A stretch of DNA of 64,000 nucleotides, taken from contig CM019693.1 in NCBI GenBank assembly GCA_009760885.1, forward strand, positions 44,417,433 through 44,481,432, read 5' to 3'. Each line of letters starts with the position of its first letter. The stretch's first letter is position 1. Positions 11,701-23,784 of the stretch are shown here, one piece after another. The notes beneath the pieces were generated by a model, which was given only the letters and a program-made list of their open reading frames with translations, had not been told where the DNA came from and ran no database searches. Made by a program: the position numbers and the translations under genes. The DNA comes from Achatina immaculata (Eukaryota; Mollusca; Gastropoda; Stylommatophora; Achatinidae).

Positions 11701-12009
11701 TGCACATGAGCTGAAATAATTATATTACGTGAATTCATGTGTTTGTATGTGTTAATTTGACTGAAATTAATGTTCGAAAATGTGAAATAGCTTTATTATA
11801 TGTTTTATTATACCGTTGAGCGTATGGATATTATGTTTAACGTTTTAGTTGTTGAAGTCATACCTTATCAGTGTTGCTCATGCATACTAGCGCTGTAAAC
11901 TGTTGTTAAAAAGAGGACAGGTGCCACCAGGTGCAGGTTGTAGAGTTCGGGATACAAACCGTTGGCAGTGCACTGCGGGAAATAATTATTCTTGTATAGC
12001 GTCACACTA

Positions 12010-12372
12010 CAGCTGAAGCAGTATAGCGCCACATTACAAATGGAACGGTACAGCGCCACCTATAACTGGATCGGTACAGCGCCACACTACAACTGGATCG
12101 GTACAGCCCCACACTACAACTGAAGCGGTACAGCGCCACACTACAACTGAAGCGGTACAGGGCCACACTACAGCTGGATAGGTACAGCGCCATACTACAG
12201 CTGGATCGGTACAGCGCCACACTACAGCTGGATTGGTACAGCGCCACACTACAGCTGGATCGGTACAGCGCCACACTACAACTGGATCGGTACAGCGCCA
12301 CACTACAACTGAAGCTGTACAGCGCCACACTACAACTGAAGCTGTACAGCGCCACACTACAACTGAAGCGGT
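12010..12372. repeat. 27-bp minisatellite, copy 1
   Basis: About 13 units with core gtacagcgccacactacaac followed by tgaagcg or tggatcg. The period divisible by three gives minus-strand frames of CSVALYRSS type that are artefacts. Confidence 0.95.
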
Positions 12373-12789
12373 AAAATTATAAAATCATTTTCTATCCTAA
12401 GGGAGAAAAAAGTCACAAATGTCCTTGGACTGCTCCATGTGCAGGCGCTCGTTAGTGCTAAAAGTTAAGGGTTCTGCCTTGACAGAAATGTTGAGAAACA
12501 CTGGCCTATATTTTAAAATATGATATGATATTTTTTGTATTGCAGCCTGGCCTTTTATGCCTGTGATAACACCCAAGTGATAACAAGATAATGACGCAGT
12601 GATATTTCACGAAAATATGATGACAGGCTAAAGGACTAGACAGTTAGCTAAGGATGCTTTTGACAATAAATTATCTTTTAAAGGGTCTAGTTCCCGAGCT
12701 GGGATGGGCAGGGCGGATTGTTAGAACAGAGCCAGGGAGTCAGTCTTTTTTTTTATTCCACGTCAGCCCGTGGCAACTATAGCTAGCGT

Positions 12790-12950
12790 CCACATCTTTC
12801 TTAACATGGGGATATACTGTTAGTATCCACATCTTTCTTAACATGGGGATATGCTGTTAGCGTCCACATCTTTCTTAACCTGGGGATATTGCTGTTAGCG
12901 TCCATATCTTTCTTAACCTGGGGTATTGCTGTTAGCATCCACATCTCCCT
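12790..12950. repeat. 37-bp minisatellite, copy 1
   Basis: Four to five units of atctttcttaacatggggat followed by atgctgttagcgtccac; the last units are shortened. Confidence 0.85.
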
Positions 12951-12959
12951 TAACCTGCT

Positions 12960-13135
12960 GGAACGCTAGAGTATGATGTGGTAAACATCTGGCTTGGCTG
13001 CCTTTCTTTACTGAGCCCAAGTATGTGCCAGGTACCTGTTTCTAATGAAGCGCCTCCCACCAGACTTGGACCACTGACCTCGCCTTGAGAAACGAGCACA
13101 TTAACTACTGGGCCACTGAAGGACCCATTCAGTTC
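12960..13135 (-). mobile_element. tRNA-derived SINE-like fragment, copy 1
   Basis: On the minus strand the sequence has an A-box-like tggcccagtagttaa (13101-13115) and a B-box-like ggtccaagtc (13073-13082) at tRNA-like spacing. A body containing aaacaggtacctggcac follows. No folded tRNA is convincing, so a SINE head is the better reading. Confidence 0.45.
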
Positions 13136-13509
13136 ACAGAAGCAACAGAATTCGTCACCGAAAATGATAAATGAAATACAGAAGGTGCATCTATCTCTGA
13201 CTTTCATCTGAGACTAGTTTCTCTGAATTTAATCTACAGACTATAAGATACAACTGTCCTTGCTACGTTGTGACACTTGTACATTGAAGCACTGGTCGCA
13301 TCGTGGGTCTGGGTACAAAGTGGAAGAAAGTACCTAGAATAGAAGAAACTGTATCTACAAGCTTTACATGTGGCAGAAAGTACATAGAATAGAATAAACT
13401 GTATCTACAAGCTTCATATGTGGCAGAAAGTACCTAGAATAGAATAAACTGTATCTACAAGCTTCACATGCGGTAACGGACATAAAGTATGCATGCATGA
13501 CCTGAAATC

Positions 13510-13551
13510 AACAGAAGTAGTAGTAGTAGTAGTAGTAGTAGCAGCAGCAGC

Positions 13552-13583
<32 letters not shown>

Positions 13584-13646
13584 CAGTAGCAGCAGCAGCA
13601 GTAGTAGTAGTAATAGTAGTAGTAGCAGTATTATTATTATTAGTAA

Positions 13647-13690
<44 letters not shown>

Positions 13691-13796
13691 ATAGTAGTAG
13701 TAGCAGTATTATTAGTATTATTATTATAGTAATAGTAGTAGTAGTAGTAGTAGTAGTAGTAATAGTAGTAGTAGTAGTAGCAGCAGTAGTAGTAAC
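13510..13796. repeat. (TAG/CAG/TAA)n trinucleotide array, copy 1
   Basis: About 285 bp of tag repeats interspersed with cag, taa and att. Poly-Val, poly-Leu or poly-Thr frames are artefacts. Confidence 0.95.
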
Positions 13797-13802
13797 TCAT
13801 GG

Positions 13803-14222
13803 CATTTCGTCTTGTCTTGTCTTGTCTCGTCTCGTCTTGTCGTCTTGTCTCTCTCGTCTTGTTTTGTCTTGTTTTGTCTCGTCTCGTCTCGTCTTTTTAT
13901 CTCATCTTCTCTCATCTTGTCTTGTCTTGTCTTGTCTTGTCTCGTCTTGTTTTGTCTTGTCTTGTCTTGTCTTGTCTCATCTCGTCTCGTCTCGTCTTGT
14001 CTCGTCTCGTCTCGTCTCGTCTTGTTTTGTCTCGTCTCGTCTTGTCTTGTTTTGTCTCGTCTCGTCTTGTTTTGTCTCGTCTCGTCTTGTCTTGTTTTGT
14101 CTCGTCTCGTCTTGTTTTGTTTCGTCTCGTCTCGTCTTATCTCGTCTTCTCTCATCTTGTCTTGTCTTGTCTTGTCTCGTCTCGTCTCGTCTCATCTTGT
14201 TTTGTCTTGTCTTATCTTGTGC
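13803..14222. repeat. (TCTTG/TCTCG)n pentanucleotide array, copy 1
   Basis: About 420 bp of tcttg and tctcg pentamers in irregular order. All three plus frames stay open because the pentamer contains no stop, giving the spurious LVSSRLVLSC-type peptides. Confidence 0.95.
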
Positions 14223-14731
14223 TATCTCCCTGTAACTGTGTTCTTTGCAGCCGATGCTGTAGAGATGTTGAGGCACGTCATCATATCGGCGTGGGAGCAG
14301 GCTATGGCAGCTACTTTTTCAGCCCCGGAGTACAGCTAAAAATCAGGGGGTATGCAATACTTCTTTAACAGACTCCACCACCATTGGGACTATGGCGATC
14401 CCTGCGCCCTTATCCAGGCTATGCCTGTTACTGGGAGTACCAACGGAGAGATGGGACAGAGTCTTTGTATGTGTTAATTTGACTGAAATTAATGTTCAAA
14501 AATGTGAAATAGCTTTATTATATGTTTTATTATATCGTTGAGCTTATGGATATTATGTTCAACGTTTTAGTTGTTGAAGTCATACCTTATCAGTGTTGCT
14601 CATGCATACTAGCGCTGTAAACTGTTGTTAAAAAGAGGACAGGTGCCACCAGGTGCAGGTTGTAGAGTTCGGGATACAAGCCGTTGGCAGTGCACTGCGG
14701 GAAATAATTATTCTTGTATAGCGTCACACTA

Positions 14732-15094
14732 CAGCTGAAGCGGTATAGCGCCACATTACAAATGGAACGGTACAGCGCCACCTATAACTGGATCGGTACA
14801 GCGCCACACTACAACTGGATCGATACAGCCCCACACTACAACTGAAGCGGTACAGCGCCACACTACAACTGAAGCGGTACAGCGCCACACTACAGCTGGA
14901 TCGGTACAGCGCCATACTACAGCTGGATCGGTACAGCGCCACACTACAGCTGGATCGGTACAGCGCCACACTACAACTGGATCGGTACAGCGCCACACTA
15001 CAGCTGGATCGGTACAGCGCCACACTACAACTGAAGCTGTACAGCGCCACACTACAACTGAAGCTGTACAGCGCCACACTACAACTGAAGCGGT
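14732..15094. repeat. 27-bp minisatellite, copy 2
   Basis: Same array in the second duplication copy; similar unit number, with a different order of the tgaagc and tggatc variants. Confidence 0.95.
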
Positions 15095-15507
15095 AAAATG
15101 ATAAAATCATTTTCTATCCTAAGGGAGAAAAAAGTCACAAATGTCCTTGGACTGCTCCATGTGCAGGCGCTCGTTAGTGCTAAAAGTTAAGGGTTCTGCC
15201 ATGACAGAAATATTGAGAAACACTGGCCTATATTTTAAAATATGATATGATATTTTTTGTATTGCAGCCTGGCCTTTTATGCCTGTGATAACACCCAAGT
15301 GATAACAAGATAATGACGCAGTGATATTTCACGAAAATGTGATGACAGGCTAAAGGACTAGACAGTTAGCTAAGGATGCTTTTGACTATAAATTATCTTT
15401 TAAAGGGTCTAGTTCCCGAGCTGGGATGGGCAGGGCGGATTGTTAGAACAGAGCCAGGGAGTCAGTCTTTTTTTTTATTCCACGTCAGCCCGTGGCAACT
15501 ATAGCTA

Positions 15508-15708
15508 GCGTCCACATCTTTCTTAACATGGGGATATACTGTTAGTATCCACATCTTTCTTAACATGGGGATATGCTGTTAGCGTCCACATCTTTCTTAA
15601 CCTGGGGATATGCTGTTAGCGTCCACATCTTTCTTAACATGGGGATATGCTGTTAGCGTCCATATCTTTCTTAACCTGGGGTATTGCTGTTAGCATCCAC
15701 ATCTCCCT
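15508..15708. repeat. 37-bp minisatellite, copy 2
   Basis: Same unit as at 12790, with about one to two more units than copy 1. Confidence 0.85.
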
Positions 15709-15719
15709 TAACCTGCTGG

Positions 15720-15895
15720 AACGCTAGAGTATGATGTGGTAAACATCTGGCTTGGCTGCCTTTCTTTACTGAGCCCAATTATGTGCCAGGTACCTGTTTC
15801 TAATGAAGCGCCTCCCACCAGACTTGGACCACTGACCTCGCCTTGAGAAACGAGCACATTAACTACTGGGCCACTGAAGGACCCATTCAGTTCAC
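15720..15895 (-). mobile_element. tRNA-derived SINE-like fragment, copy 2
   Basis: Copy of the 12960-13135 fragment carried by the 2.7-kb tandem duplication; same A-box-like and B-box-like blocks. Confidence 0.45.
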
Positions 15896-16219
15896 AGAAG
15901 CCACAGAATTCGTCACCGAAAATAATAAATGAAATACAGAAGGTGCATCTATCTCTGACTCTCATCTGAGACTAGTTTCTCTGAGTTTAATCTACAGACT
16001 ATAAGATACAACTGTCCTTGCTACGTTGTGACACTTGTACATTGAAGCACTGGTCGCATCGTGGGTCTGGGTACAAAGTGGAAGAAAGTACCTAGAATAG
16101 AAGAAACTGTATCTACAAGCTTTACATGTGGCAGAAAGTACAAAGAACAGAAAAAACTGTATCTACAAGCTCACATGCGGTAACGGACATAAAAGTATGC
16201 ATGCATGACCTGAAATCAA

Positions 16220-16220
<1 letters not shown>

Positions 16221-16266
<46 letters not shown>

Positions 16267-16390
16267 ATAGTAGTAGTAGTAGTAGCAGCAGCAGTAGCAG
16301 TAGTAGTAGTAGTAATAGTAGTAGTAGCAGTATTATTAGTATTATTATTATTAGTAATAGTAATAGTAGTAGTAGTAGCAGTAGTAGTAG
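16221..16390. repeat. (TAG)n trinucleotide array, copy 2
   Basis: Shorter counterpart of 13510-13796 (about 170 bp against 285 bp). Confidence 0.95.
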
Positions 16391-16396
16391 CTCATG

Positions 16397-16545
16397 GCAT
16401 TTCGTCTTGTCTTGTCTTGTCTTGTCTCGTCTCGTCTCGTCTCGTCTCGTCTCGTCTTGTCTTGTCTTGTCTCGTCTCGTCTCGTCTGGTCTTGTCTTGT
16501 CTCGTCTCGTCTCGTCTCGTCTCATCTTGTTTTGTCTTGTCTTAC
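16397..16545. repeat. (TCTTG/TCTCG)n array, copy 2
   Basis: Shorter counterpart of 13803-14222 (about 150 bp against 420 bp). Confidence 0.95.
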
Positions 16546-16985
16546 CTTATGCTATCTCCCTGTAACTGTGTTCTTTGCAGCCAATGGTGTAGAGATGTTG
16601 AAGCACAGCATCGTATCGGCGTGGGAGCAGGCTATGGCAGCTACTTTTTCAGCCCCGGAGTACAGCTAAAAATCAGGGGGTATGCAATACTTCTTTAACA
16701 GACTCCACCACCATTGGGACTATGGCGATCCCTGCGCCCTTATCCAGGCTATGCCTGTTACTGGGAGTACCAACGAAGAGACAGGGTCTTGTTCAGCTAT
16801 GGTTCGCTAACCCTGACGCTAGCATATCAGTTATGGGTCGCTGATTGCCTAATCGGACAATCATCTTCCCAAACTCATTAATATAAACATGAGAAAATAG
16901 TCTGATAATTATGACCAAAGTTGGGTATGGAGGTTGAACAACACCGGCAGGACTCGGTGCTTACGGATAGAGATGTGACACACAG

Positions 16986-17415
16986 GACAGACGCTGTGAT
17001 GTTTCAGACAACTGGGAAGTGGATAGAGGTATGACGTACAGGACAGACGCTGTGATGTTTCAGACAACTGGGAAGTGGATAGAGGTGTGACGTACAGGAC
17101 AGACGCTGTGATGTTTCAGACAACTGGGAAGTGGATAGAGGTGTGACATACAGGACAGACGCTGTGATGTTTCAGACAACTGGGAAGTGGATAGAGGTGT
17201 GACGTACAGGACAGACGCTGCGCTGTTTCAGACAACTGGGAAGTGGATAGAGGTGTGACATACAGGACAGACGCTGCGATGTTTCAGACAACTGGGAAGT
17301 GGATAGAGGTGTGACATACAGGACAGACGCTGCGATGTTTCAGACAACTGGGAAGTGGATAGAGGTGTGACATACAGGACTGACGCTGCGATGTTTCAGA
17401 CAACTGGGAAGTGGG
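16986..17415. repeat. 56-bp minisatellite
   Basis: Nearly eight units with core gacagacgctgcgatgtttc followed by agacaactgggaagtggata. Very homogeneous, with tgtgat/tgcgat and cgtaca/cataca variants. Confidence 0.95.
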
Positions 17416-17570
17416 TTACATGCAATTCCCAACTCTTGTAGTGTCGGTTAAGAGACGGTTAGCTCTGAAACAAAAGCATTCAAAACAGAGACATTTAAGT
17501 AGCAAATAAACAAAAGATTATCAACAGAACAAGAAAATTCTACAAATTCTATTACCATAGAAACAGTTAC

Positions 17571-19605
17571 GTCTCCAAACAAAACATTAATAATAGAAAT
17601 AGGTCAGCAAACAAAATATAAACAGAAACACATAAACAATTAAGTCTGCATATAAATATTAACAACAGAAACATTTGGGTCTGGAAACATAACATTAACA
17701 ACACGAACAGTTAAGTTTATGAGTGTCTTATGTCGTTGTCTCACTAAACATTTAGGCCCGTATGTTTCGAATATGTTTCGGTTGTATCCGACTTTATCTG
17801 TTTTGATTCCAGGCCCAAGTTCGCAAGCACGAACTAGTCCTTTCAAGCGTCCATTTTGTTTGTTTATTCTTGCCTTCTATCTTCTGTCTTCTTATCTTCT
17901 ATTTGTTCTTACAAAGCCAGCAAGTCAGTTTTTCTCGAACATCTCTCCATCGGTACTTGAAAGTTAGTTATTTTATAAGTTACTTCCCCTTGGCAGGTTG
18001 CTCAAACATTGCCAAGAAATGCCTGGTCTTTGCTGGTTGTAATTCGGTTTGGATTGTCGAACGCAAGATAACACCGTATCTTCTGCGTGTCTTAAACTCT
18101 CTGTAGTATATAAAGTCCGCGGATGTGGTCAGTCAAAGACGGTCCCAGATCTTGGACGGATTATCAAGATAAAAGGGATGGCGACTATAGTAAAACTGGA
18201 TTAAATAAAAAAGGTAGATGGAGGTGTATGGTGTGGTTTTACAAAGTGACAGAGGAAGTGAGTAAAGTGAGGAAAAAAAACGGATAGAAAGTATGAGAAT
18301 GTTTACATGAAAAACATACAACATCCGATATTTTGGCGTGAGCTTTTTTCGAGGAGTACATGCACAAATAGACAAAAAACATATAACTAAACCAAGAACA
18401 TATAACTAAACGAAGAACATATCTTAATATGGCCTCCTCCAGAAGTAGGAAACAGAGAAATGCGTGTCCACTAGAAGATCCATAGAGATCACGTGGGGTT
18501 ACACAAAGGATAAGCCGATAGAGCCAATAGTAAAGAAGAGGTGGAGAGATGGGAGGAAAACAGGTGGTTGAAGGGGGAAGGGTAATAGAAACATGATAGC
18601 CGCTAGAGGAGAAGGTGTTGGGGGAAGGGGGAGGGGAAAGGGGAAGCGGAGAGATAATGAATGAAGAACATAAACACCTGCAGGGAGAAAATGTGAAACT
18701 GGTGAATAGGACAGGACCCTATAAACATCAATATGTTGCCAGAGAAGGAAAGAGGGTGGCGATAGGGAGGGGTAGCTAGGAGAAAGAAAGTAGGATAAAA
18801 AAAGGGGAGGGGTGAAAAACTAAAGAAGTTACAGAAAGCTGAAGACATTGTTAATTCTAACTGGGTGGAGACAGCCAGCCTGGAAAATAAGGCGCTGTTC
18901 TAGGACCCTCCGAGATCATACATCAGCAGAACAAGACCGAGTCGCACTAACAGAAATGTCCTGTTTTCCCCTGTGGTTGCTAAGACAAAAATGTTTAGCC
19001 ACAGGTGTCCAGGCCCTCTTAGAAATATCATTAAGATGCTGGCGAAATCGATCTCCTAAGCGTAAACCGATCTCCCCTATGTACTTCATACCACAACGTT
19101 TGCACATAATAGCATAAATAAGATTGCGTGGAGTGCAGGTGAAACCCTTCTGAACTGATAACGTGGACTTAGGGAAGGAGATCTGGCTAGCCTCGACAAC
19201 AAACAGACAAGTGTTGCATCTACGGCGCCCGCAACGTATGGTACCATAAAAAGTGTCATCTGTCTTAAGGCGACTATGAACTAAAAGATTTCTGAGGTCT
19301 TGTCCCTTCTGTAGGCCACTAATGGGGGTTCTCCCAAAAGTCACGTGTATCAGGCTCGGTCTGGATGAGATGGAGATGGCGAAACAGTATGTTTTTAACT
19401 GCCAAGTTATGAGGGTGGTACGTGAGTACCAGTTTAACTCTGTCCGAGCTACAGTGCCGTTTAAAAGTGAGGGTTTATTGCCGCTATATATGGCTGATGC
19501 GGTTCCAAGACGACGAGAGAACATGTTCTGGATAGCCGCGTTGACGGAAGAAATCTAGCATTTTATGGCACTGATCCTGGAAATCCAAATCCTCAGTACA
19601 CAAAC
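17571..19605 (-). mobile_element. Penelope-like element, tandem copy 1
   Basis: A 2,035-bp unit repeated head to tail at 19606. The minus strand carries a GIY-YIG endonuclease domain (18916-19524) and, upstream on that strand, Penelope RT thumb remnants, including LVLTYHPHNLAVKN near 19395-19435 in another frame. Penelope-like elements are known to form partial tandem copies (pseudo-LTRs), which fits this arrangement. Frameshifts make it non-autonomous. Confidence 0.75.
18916..19524 (-). pseudogene. Penelope-like RT/GIY-YIG endonuclease fragment, copy 1
   Basis: A 202-codon minus-strand frame. Residues ~70-115 contain the linker typical of Penelope elements (QDLRNLLVHSRLK, then CGRRRCNTC). 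Residues ~135-190 form the GIY-YIG nuclease: LIYAIMCKRCGMKYIGEIG, followed by the conserved Arg in LGDRFRQHL and a His-rich stretch. In intact elements the nuclease nicks target DNA for priming. The first ~60 residues are partly out of frame with the RT, so the open frame starts at a frameshift rather than a true start codon. Confidence 0.75.
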
Positions 19606-21700
19606 GTCTCCAAACAAAACATTAATAATAGAAATAGGTCAGCAAACAAAATATAAACAGAAACACATAAACAATTAAGTCTGCATATAAATATTAACAA
19701 CAGAAACATTTGGGTCTGGAAACATAACATTAACAACACGAACAGTTAAGTTTATGAGTGTCTTATGTCGTTGTCTCACTAAACATTTAGGCCCGTATGT
19801 TTCGAATATGTTTCGGTTGTATCCGACTTTATCTGTTTTGATTCCAGGCCCAAGTTCGCAAGCACGAACTAGTCCTTTCAAGCGTCCATTTTGTTTGTTT
19901 ATTCTTGCCTTCTATCTTCTGTCTTCTTATCTTCTATTTGTTCTTACAAAGCCAGCAAGTCAGTTTTTCTCGAACATCTCTCCATCGGTACTTGAAAGTT
20001 AGTTATTTTATAAGTTACTTCCCCTTGGCAGGTTGCTCAAACATTGCCAAGAAATGCCTGGTCTTTGCTGGTTGTAATTCGGTTTGGATTGTCGAACGCA
20101 AGATAACACCGTATCTTCTGCGTGTCTTAAACTCTCTGTAGTATATAAAGTCCGCGGATGTGGTCAGTCAAAGACGGTCCCAGATCTTGGACGGATTATC
20201 AAGATAAAAGGGATGGCGACTATAGTAAAACTGGATTAAATAAAAAAGGTAGATGGAGGTGTATGGTGTGGTTTTACAAAGTGACAGAGGAAGTGAGTAA
20301 AGTGAGGAAAAAAAACGGATAGAAAGTATGAGAATGTTTACATGAAAAACATACAACATCCGATATTTTGGCGTGAGCTTTTTTCGAGGAGTACATGCAC
20401 AAATAGACAAAAAACATATAACTAAACCAAGAACATATAACTAAACGAAGAACATATCTTAATATGGCCTCCTCCAGAAGTAGGAAACAGAGAAATGCGT
20501 GTCCACTAGAAGATCCATAGAGATCACGTGGGGTTACACAAAGGATAAGCCGATAGAGCCAATAGTAAAGAAGAGGTGGAGAGATGGGAGGAAAACAGGT
20601 GGTTGAAGGGGGAAGGGTAATAGAAACATGATAGCCGCTAGAGGAGAAGGTGTTGGGGGAAGGGGGAGGGGAAAGGGGAAGCGGAGAGATAATGAATGAA
20701 GAACATAAACACCTGCAGGGAGAAAATGTGAAACTGGTGAATAGGACAGGACCCTATAAACATCAATATGTTGCCAGAGAAGGAAAGAGGGTGGCGATAG
20801 GGAGGGGTAGCTAGGAGAAAGAAAGTAGGATAAAAAAAGGGGAGGGGTGAAAAACTAAAGAAGTTACAGAAAGCTGAAGACATTGTTAATTCTAACTGGG
20901 TGGAGACAGCCAGCCTGGAAAATAAGGCGCTGTTCTAGGACCCTCCGAGATCATACATCAGCAGAACAAGACCGAGTCGCACTAACAGAAATGTCCTGTT
21001 TTCCCCTGTGGTTGCTAAGACAAAAATGTTTAGCCACAGGTGTCCAGGCCCTCTTAGAAATATCATTAAGATGCTGGCGAAATCGATCTCCTAAGCGTAA
21101 ACCGATCTCCCCTATGTACTTCATACCACAACGTTTGCACATAATAGCATAAATAAGATTGCGTGGAGTGCAGGTGAAACCCTTCTGAACTGATAACGTG
21201 GACTTAGGGAAGGAGATCTGGCTAGCCTCGACAACAAACAGACAAGTGTTGCATCTACGGCGCCCGCAACGTATGGTACCATAAAAAGTGTCATCTGTCT
21301 TAAGGCGACTATGAACTAAAAGATTTCTGAGGTCTTGTCCCTTCTGTAGGCCACTAATGGGGGTTCTCCCAAAAGTCACGTGTATCAGGCTCGGTCTGGA
21401 TGAGATGGAGATGGCGAAACAGTATGTTTTTAACTGCCAAGTTATGAGGGTGGTACGTGAGTACCAGTTTAACTCTGTCCGAGCTACAGTGCCGTTTAAA
21501 AGTGAGGGTTTATTGCCGCTATATATGGCTGATGCGGTTCCAAGACGACGAGAGAACATGTTCTGGATAGCCGCGTTGACGGAAGAAATCTAGCATTTTA
21601 TGGCACTGATCCTGGAAATCCAAATCCTCAGTACACAAACGTCTCAACCTAAGAAGCTGGAGAAAAGGAGTAGAGTCCTTATATAATATTGTAGGTTGTG
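19606..21700 (-). mobile_element. Penelope-like element, tandem copy 2 with RT remnant
   Basis: Second copy; every open frame of copy 1 recurs unchanged, so divergence is near zero. Beyond the unit's right end (about 21,640) the minus strand continues a little further upstream into RT. Residues read LRLRRLCTEDLDF then MLDFFRQRGYPEHVL, a typical Penelope RT region, before similarity fades near 21,690. Confidence 0.75.
20951..21559 (-). pseudogene. Penelope-like RT/GIY-YIG endonuclease fragment, copy 2
   Basis: Identical translation to 18916-19524, offset 2,035 bp. Same Cys-rich linker, GIY-YIG motif and frameshifts. Identity of the frameshifts in both copies shows that the tandem duplication arose after the element had decayed. 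Confidence 0.75.
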
Positions 21701-22090
21701 AATTATCATATTATTGTTGAATGTTTTAAAGATGCACTTTGATTAACACATCACAAGTTTCATAAAACATTACCACTTTAGTAATCAGATCAAGTCCGAT
21801 GAAACGTTCACTGCAGTATTTAATTCTGATTAATACGATCACGATGTATTGTCGACTACGTCACTTGGATTGAAACACTTAATCATTTGTTCACAATAAC
21901 AAACTCTATCATATCCTACATGCAGCATTTCTCAGTTTATCAAATTCACCATATTCTACACTTGATACGAGAACATTTCCTATCTCAGTATTATATCACA
22001 TCTGCTTCACGTGGTCAACTAGTTTCTCGTCTAAAATCACTGTACTCAAAGTTTCAAAAGTGTCACTTAATCACTTGAAAACCATCTTCC
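21700..22090. other. No gene seen
   Basis: AT-rich unique sequence between the Penelope copies and the CA/CT tract; only short non-coding frames. Confidence 0.5.
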
Positions 22091-22094
22091 ATCT

Positions 22095-22115
22095 AACACA
22101 CACACACACACACAC

Positions 22116-22158
<43 letters not shown>
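22095..22158. repeat. (CA)n(CT)n microsatellite
   Basis: About 24 bp of CA followed by about 38 bp of CT. It abuts the 3' end of the minus-strand LINE at 22160, so it probably derives from that LINE's tail, read as (GA)n(TG)n on the minus strand. Confidence 0.9.
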
Positions 22159-22159
<1 letters not shown>

Positions 22160-22161
<2 letters not shown>

Positions 22162-23143
22162 CCTTAAGTGCCCAGGGCACATGGAGCTTCCGCAAGGGTT
22201 TTCCACAAATGCCCGCCCTTTGCCTTTTTTCTGCTCTTGCCCAAGTGAGCCCTCTATTGCTCAACATCCTTTCTGTTGTTCTTCTTCATGTCTCTTTTGG
22301 TCCACCCTTACTTCTGTTCCCCTGTGGTGTCCATCTTAGTGCTATTTTTGGTAGTGAGTTGTCAGTCATTCGGAGCACGTGTCCCAATCATCGCCAGCGT
22401 CTTTCTTCAATAATTGCTGTCTGTGGCTTCATCTGCATTTCTGCCAATAAGATGTTATTTCTTATGGTGTTTGGCCAAAATATTTTTCTAATTCTTCGTA
22501 AACATTTAGTCTGGAAAGAATTCAACTTGTTTTCTATGGTTTTGGTGATTTTCCAGCATTCACTTCCATAGAGTAGTACACTTAGAACATTACTCTTAAA
22601 TATCCTGATTTTCATCTTCATGCTTAGTTTTTTAGATTTCCATATAGTCTGCAGCATAGCAAAAGCCTGGTTTGCTCTAGTTGATGTCGTCTGTGCTGTC
22701 TCCATTTTCTAATACTCTGCTGCCAAGGTATACAAATTCGTTGACCTCCTCCACTAACTTGCTATCTACCCTGAGTACATTTCTGTTGTTCACATTTTGC
22801 TTCATTAGCTTTGTCTTTCCTACGTTGATCTTTAGTCCTATGTTGTTTGCATTCTGAGTTAGCTTGTTTATTGTATCTTGCATATCTTTGTGGCTGCTTG
22901 ATAGTAGACAAATGTCGTCCGCAAAGTCAAGGTCCTCCAGCACTGTGTCAAAGGTCCATTGTAATCCTCTGCGTTTGTCTGATGTTGCCTCCTTCATTAA
23001 CCAGTCTACTGCCAAGATAAATAATGTTGGTGATAGTACACATCCCTGTTTCACTCCTGTTTGTACCCTAAAGCTGCTTAAGATATGTTCTCCACAGATC
23101 ACTTTGCACTGAAAACCCTTGTATAGGGCTTTGATTACATTCA
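22160..23143 (-). mobile_element. Non-LTR retrotransposon RT, 5'-truncated
   Basis: Minus-strand RT fragment. From 23143 downward it reads FLNVIKALYKGFQC, VKQGCVLSPTLFILAVDW (RT motif 4), the catalytic LDFADDICLLSSS box, NNIGLKINVGKTK, then YLGSRV. After a frameshift near 22700 comes LSVLLYGSECWKI and FQTKCLRRIRKI. The last part (GLTWARAEKRQRAG) is a usual LINE C-terminal tail. It is truncated upstream at a (TTTC)n tract near 23,143. At least two frameshifts; dead copy. Confidence 0.85.
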
Positions 23144-23264
23144 GAAAGAAAGAAAGAAAGAAAGATCTAGTTTCACCATAGATCCGACTTCTGTCACCCT
23201 CACTCTCAGCTCAGGTACCTCAGCTCGTCACTTCCGGTCAGGACAATAGTTCTTTAGTAAGTCA

Positions 23265-23520
23265 AATCAGTTCAGTCATTTGCATATCCCTTGCGGAACT
23301 TTACCTCCCTAATAATCTCCTGTAGGCCTCTCGGTTGTAAGCAACATGCCCTGCTGTTGATGCATCCATTTGCAAATTATCAACAATGTCTTGCAGTCAT
23401 CTTCGCCTTAGTCTTTCTCTCTTTCTTTTTCTTCCCATTATGTACCCTTCTAAGACTGTCTTCTCTAAATTCTCATGACTAATAATGTGTCCAAAGTATT
23501 TAAATTTTCTCTGTTTAATC
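23265..23520 (-). mobile_element. LINE 3' end fragment
   Basis: About 70-80% similar by eye to 34050-34285. The minus-strand reading resembles a LINE C-terminal tail (WLQDIVDNLQMDA-like), with the ctgac-type end near 23270. It belongs to a family other than the RT fragment at 22160. Confidence 0.6.
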
Positions 23521-23784
23521 TTCATTACTAGCCAACCTTCTTCAATATTAAGTTCTTGTAGTATGGATATATTTGTTCTTTTTTGTGTCCATGATATTTG
23601 AAGGACTCTTCTGTAGCATTTACATTCAAAGGCATTTATGTGTTTCTCAGCTGTTTTGTTAAGTGTCCAGGTCTCACTGGCTTTAAGATTAGTAAATCAA
23701 GATCCGTGCCTAAATGCCACTCTGTGAATTAGCAACCAAAACCCACTCTCAGCTTGTGAATTACTTATGTGGTACTGTTACTTA

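Larger units (their letters stand above)
11742..14463. repeat. 2.7-kb tandem duplication, copy 1
   Basis: The segment beginning tttgtatgtgttaatttgac recurs at 14464. Copies differ by scattered substitutions (for example in the first 100 bp) and by array lengths. The final part (gccgatgctgtagagatgtt to accaacggagagatggg) occurs once in each copy. No gene is supported; 12380-12780 is unique AT-rich sequence. Confidence 0.9.
14464..16788. repeat. 2.7-kb tandem duplication, copy 2 (contracted arrays)
   Basis: Head-to-tail copy of 11742-14463. It is about 400 bp shorter, mostly because the trinucleotide and pentanucleotide tracts are much shorter here. Confidence 0.9.

Noticed and set aside
13414..14368. 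Poly-Leu/Ser/Arg/Thr frames on both strands
   Set aside because: They come from (TAG)n and (TCTTG/TCTCG)n simple repeats.
18107..18134. TATA box (tatataaag) followed by an initiator-like tcagtc, repeated at ~20,142
   Set aside because: Spacing (~22 bp) is short, it is opposite in strand to the Penelope coding region, and no transcript unit follows.
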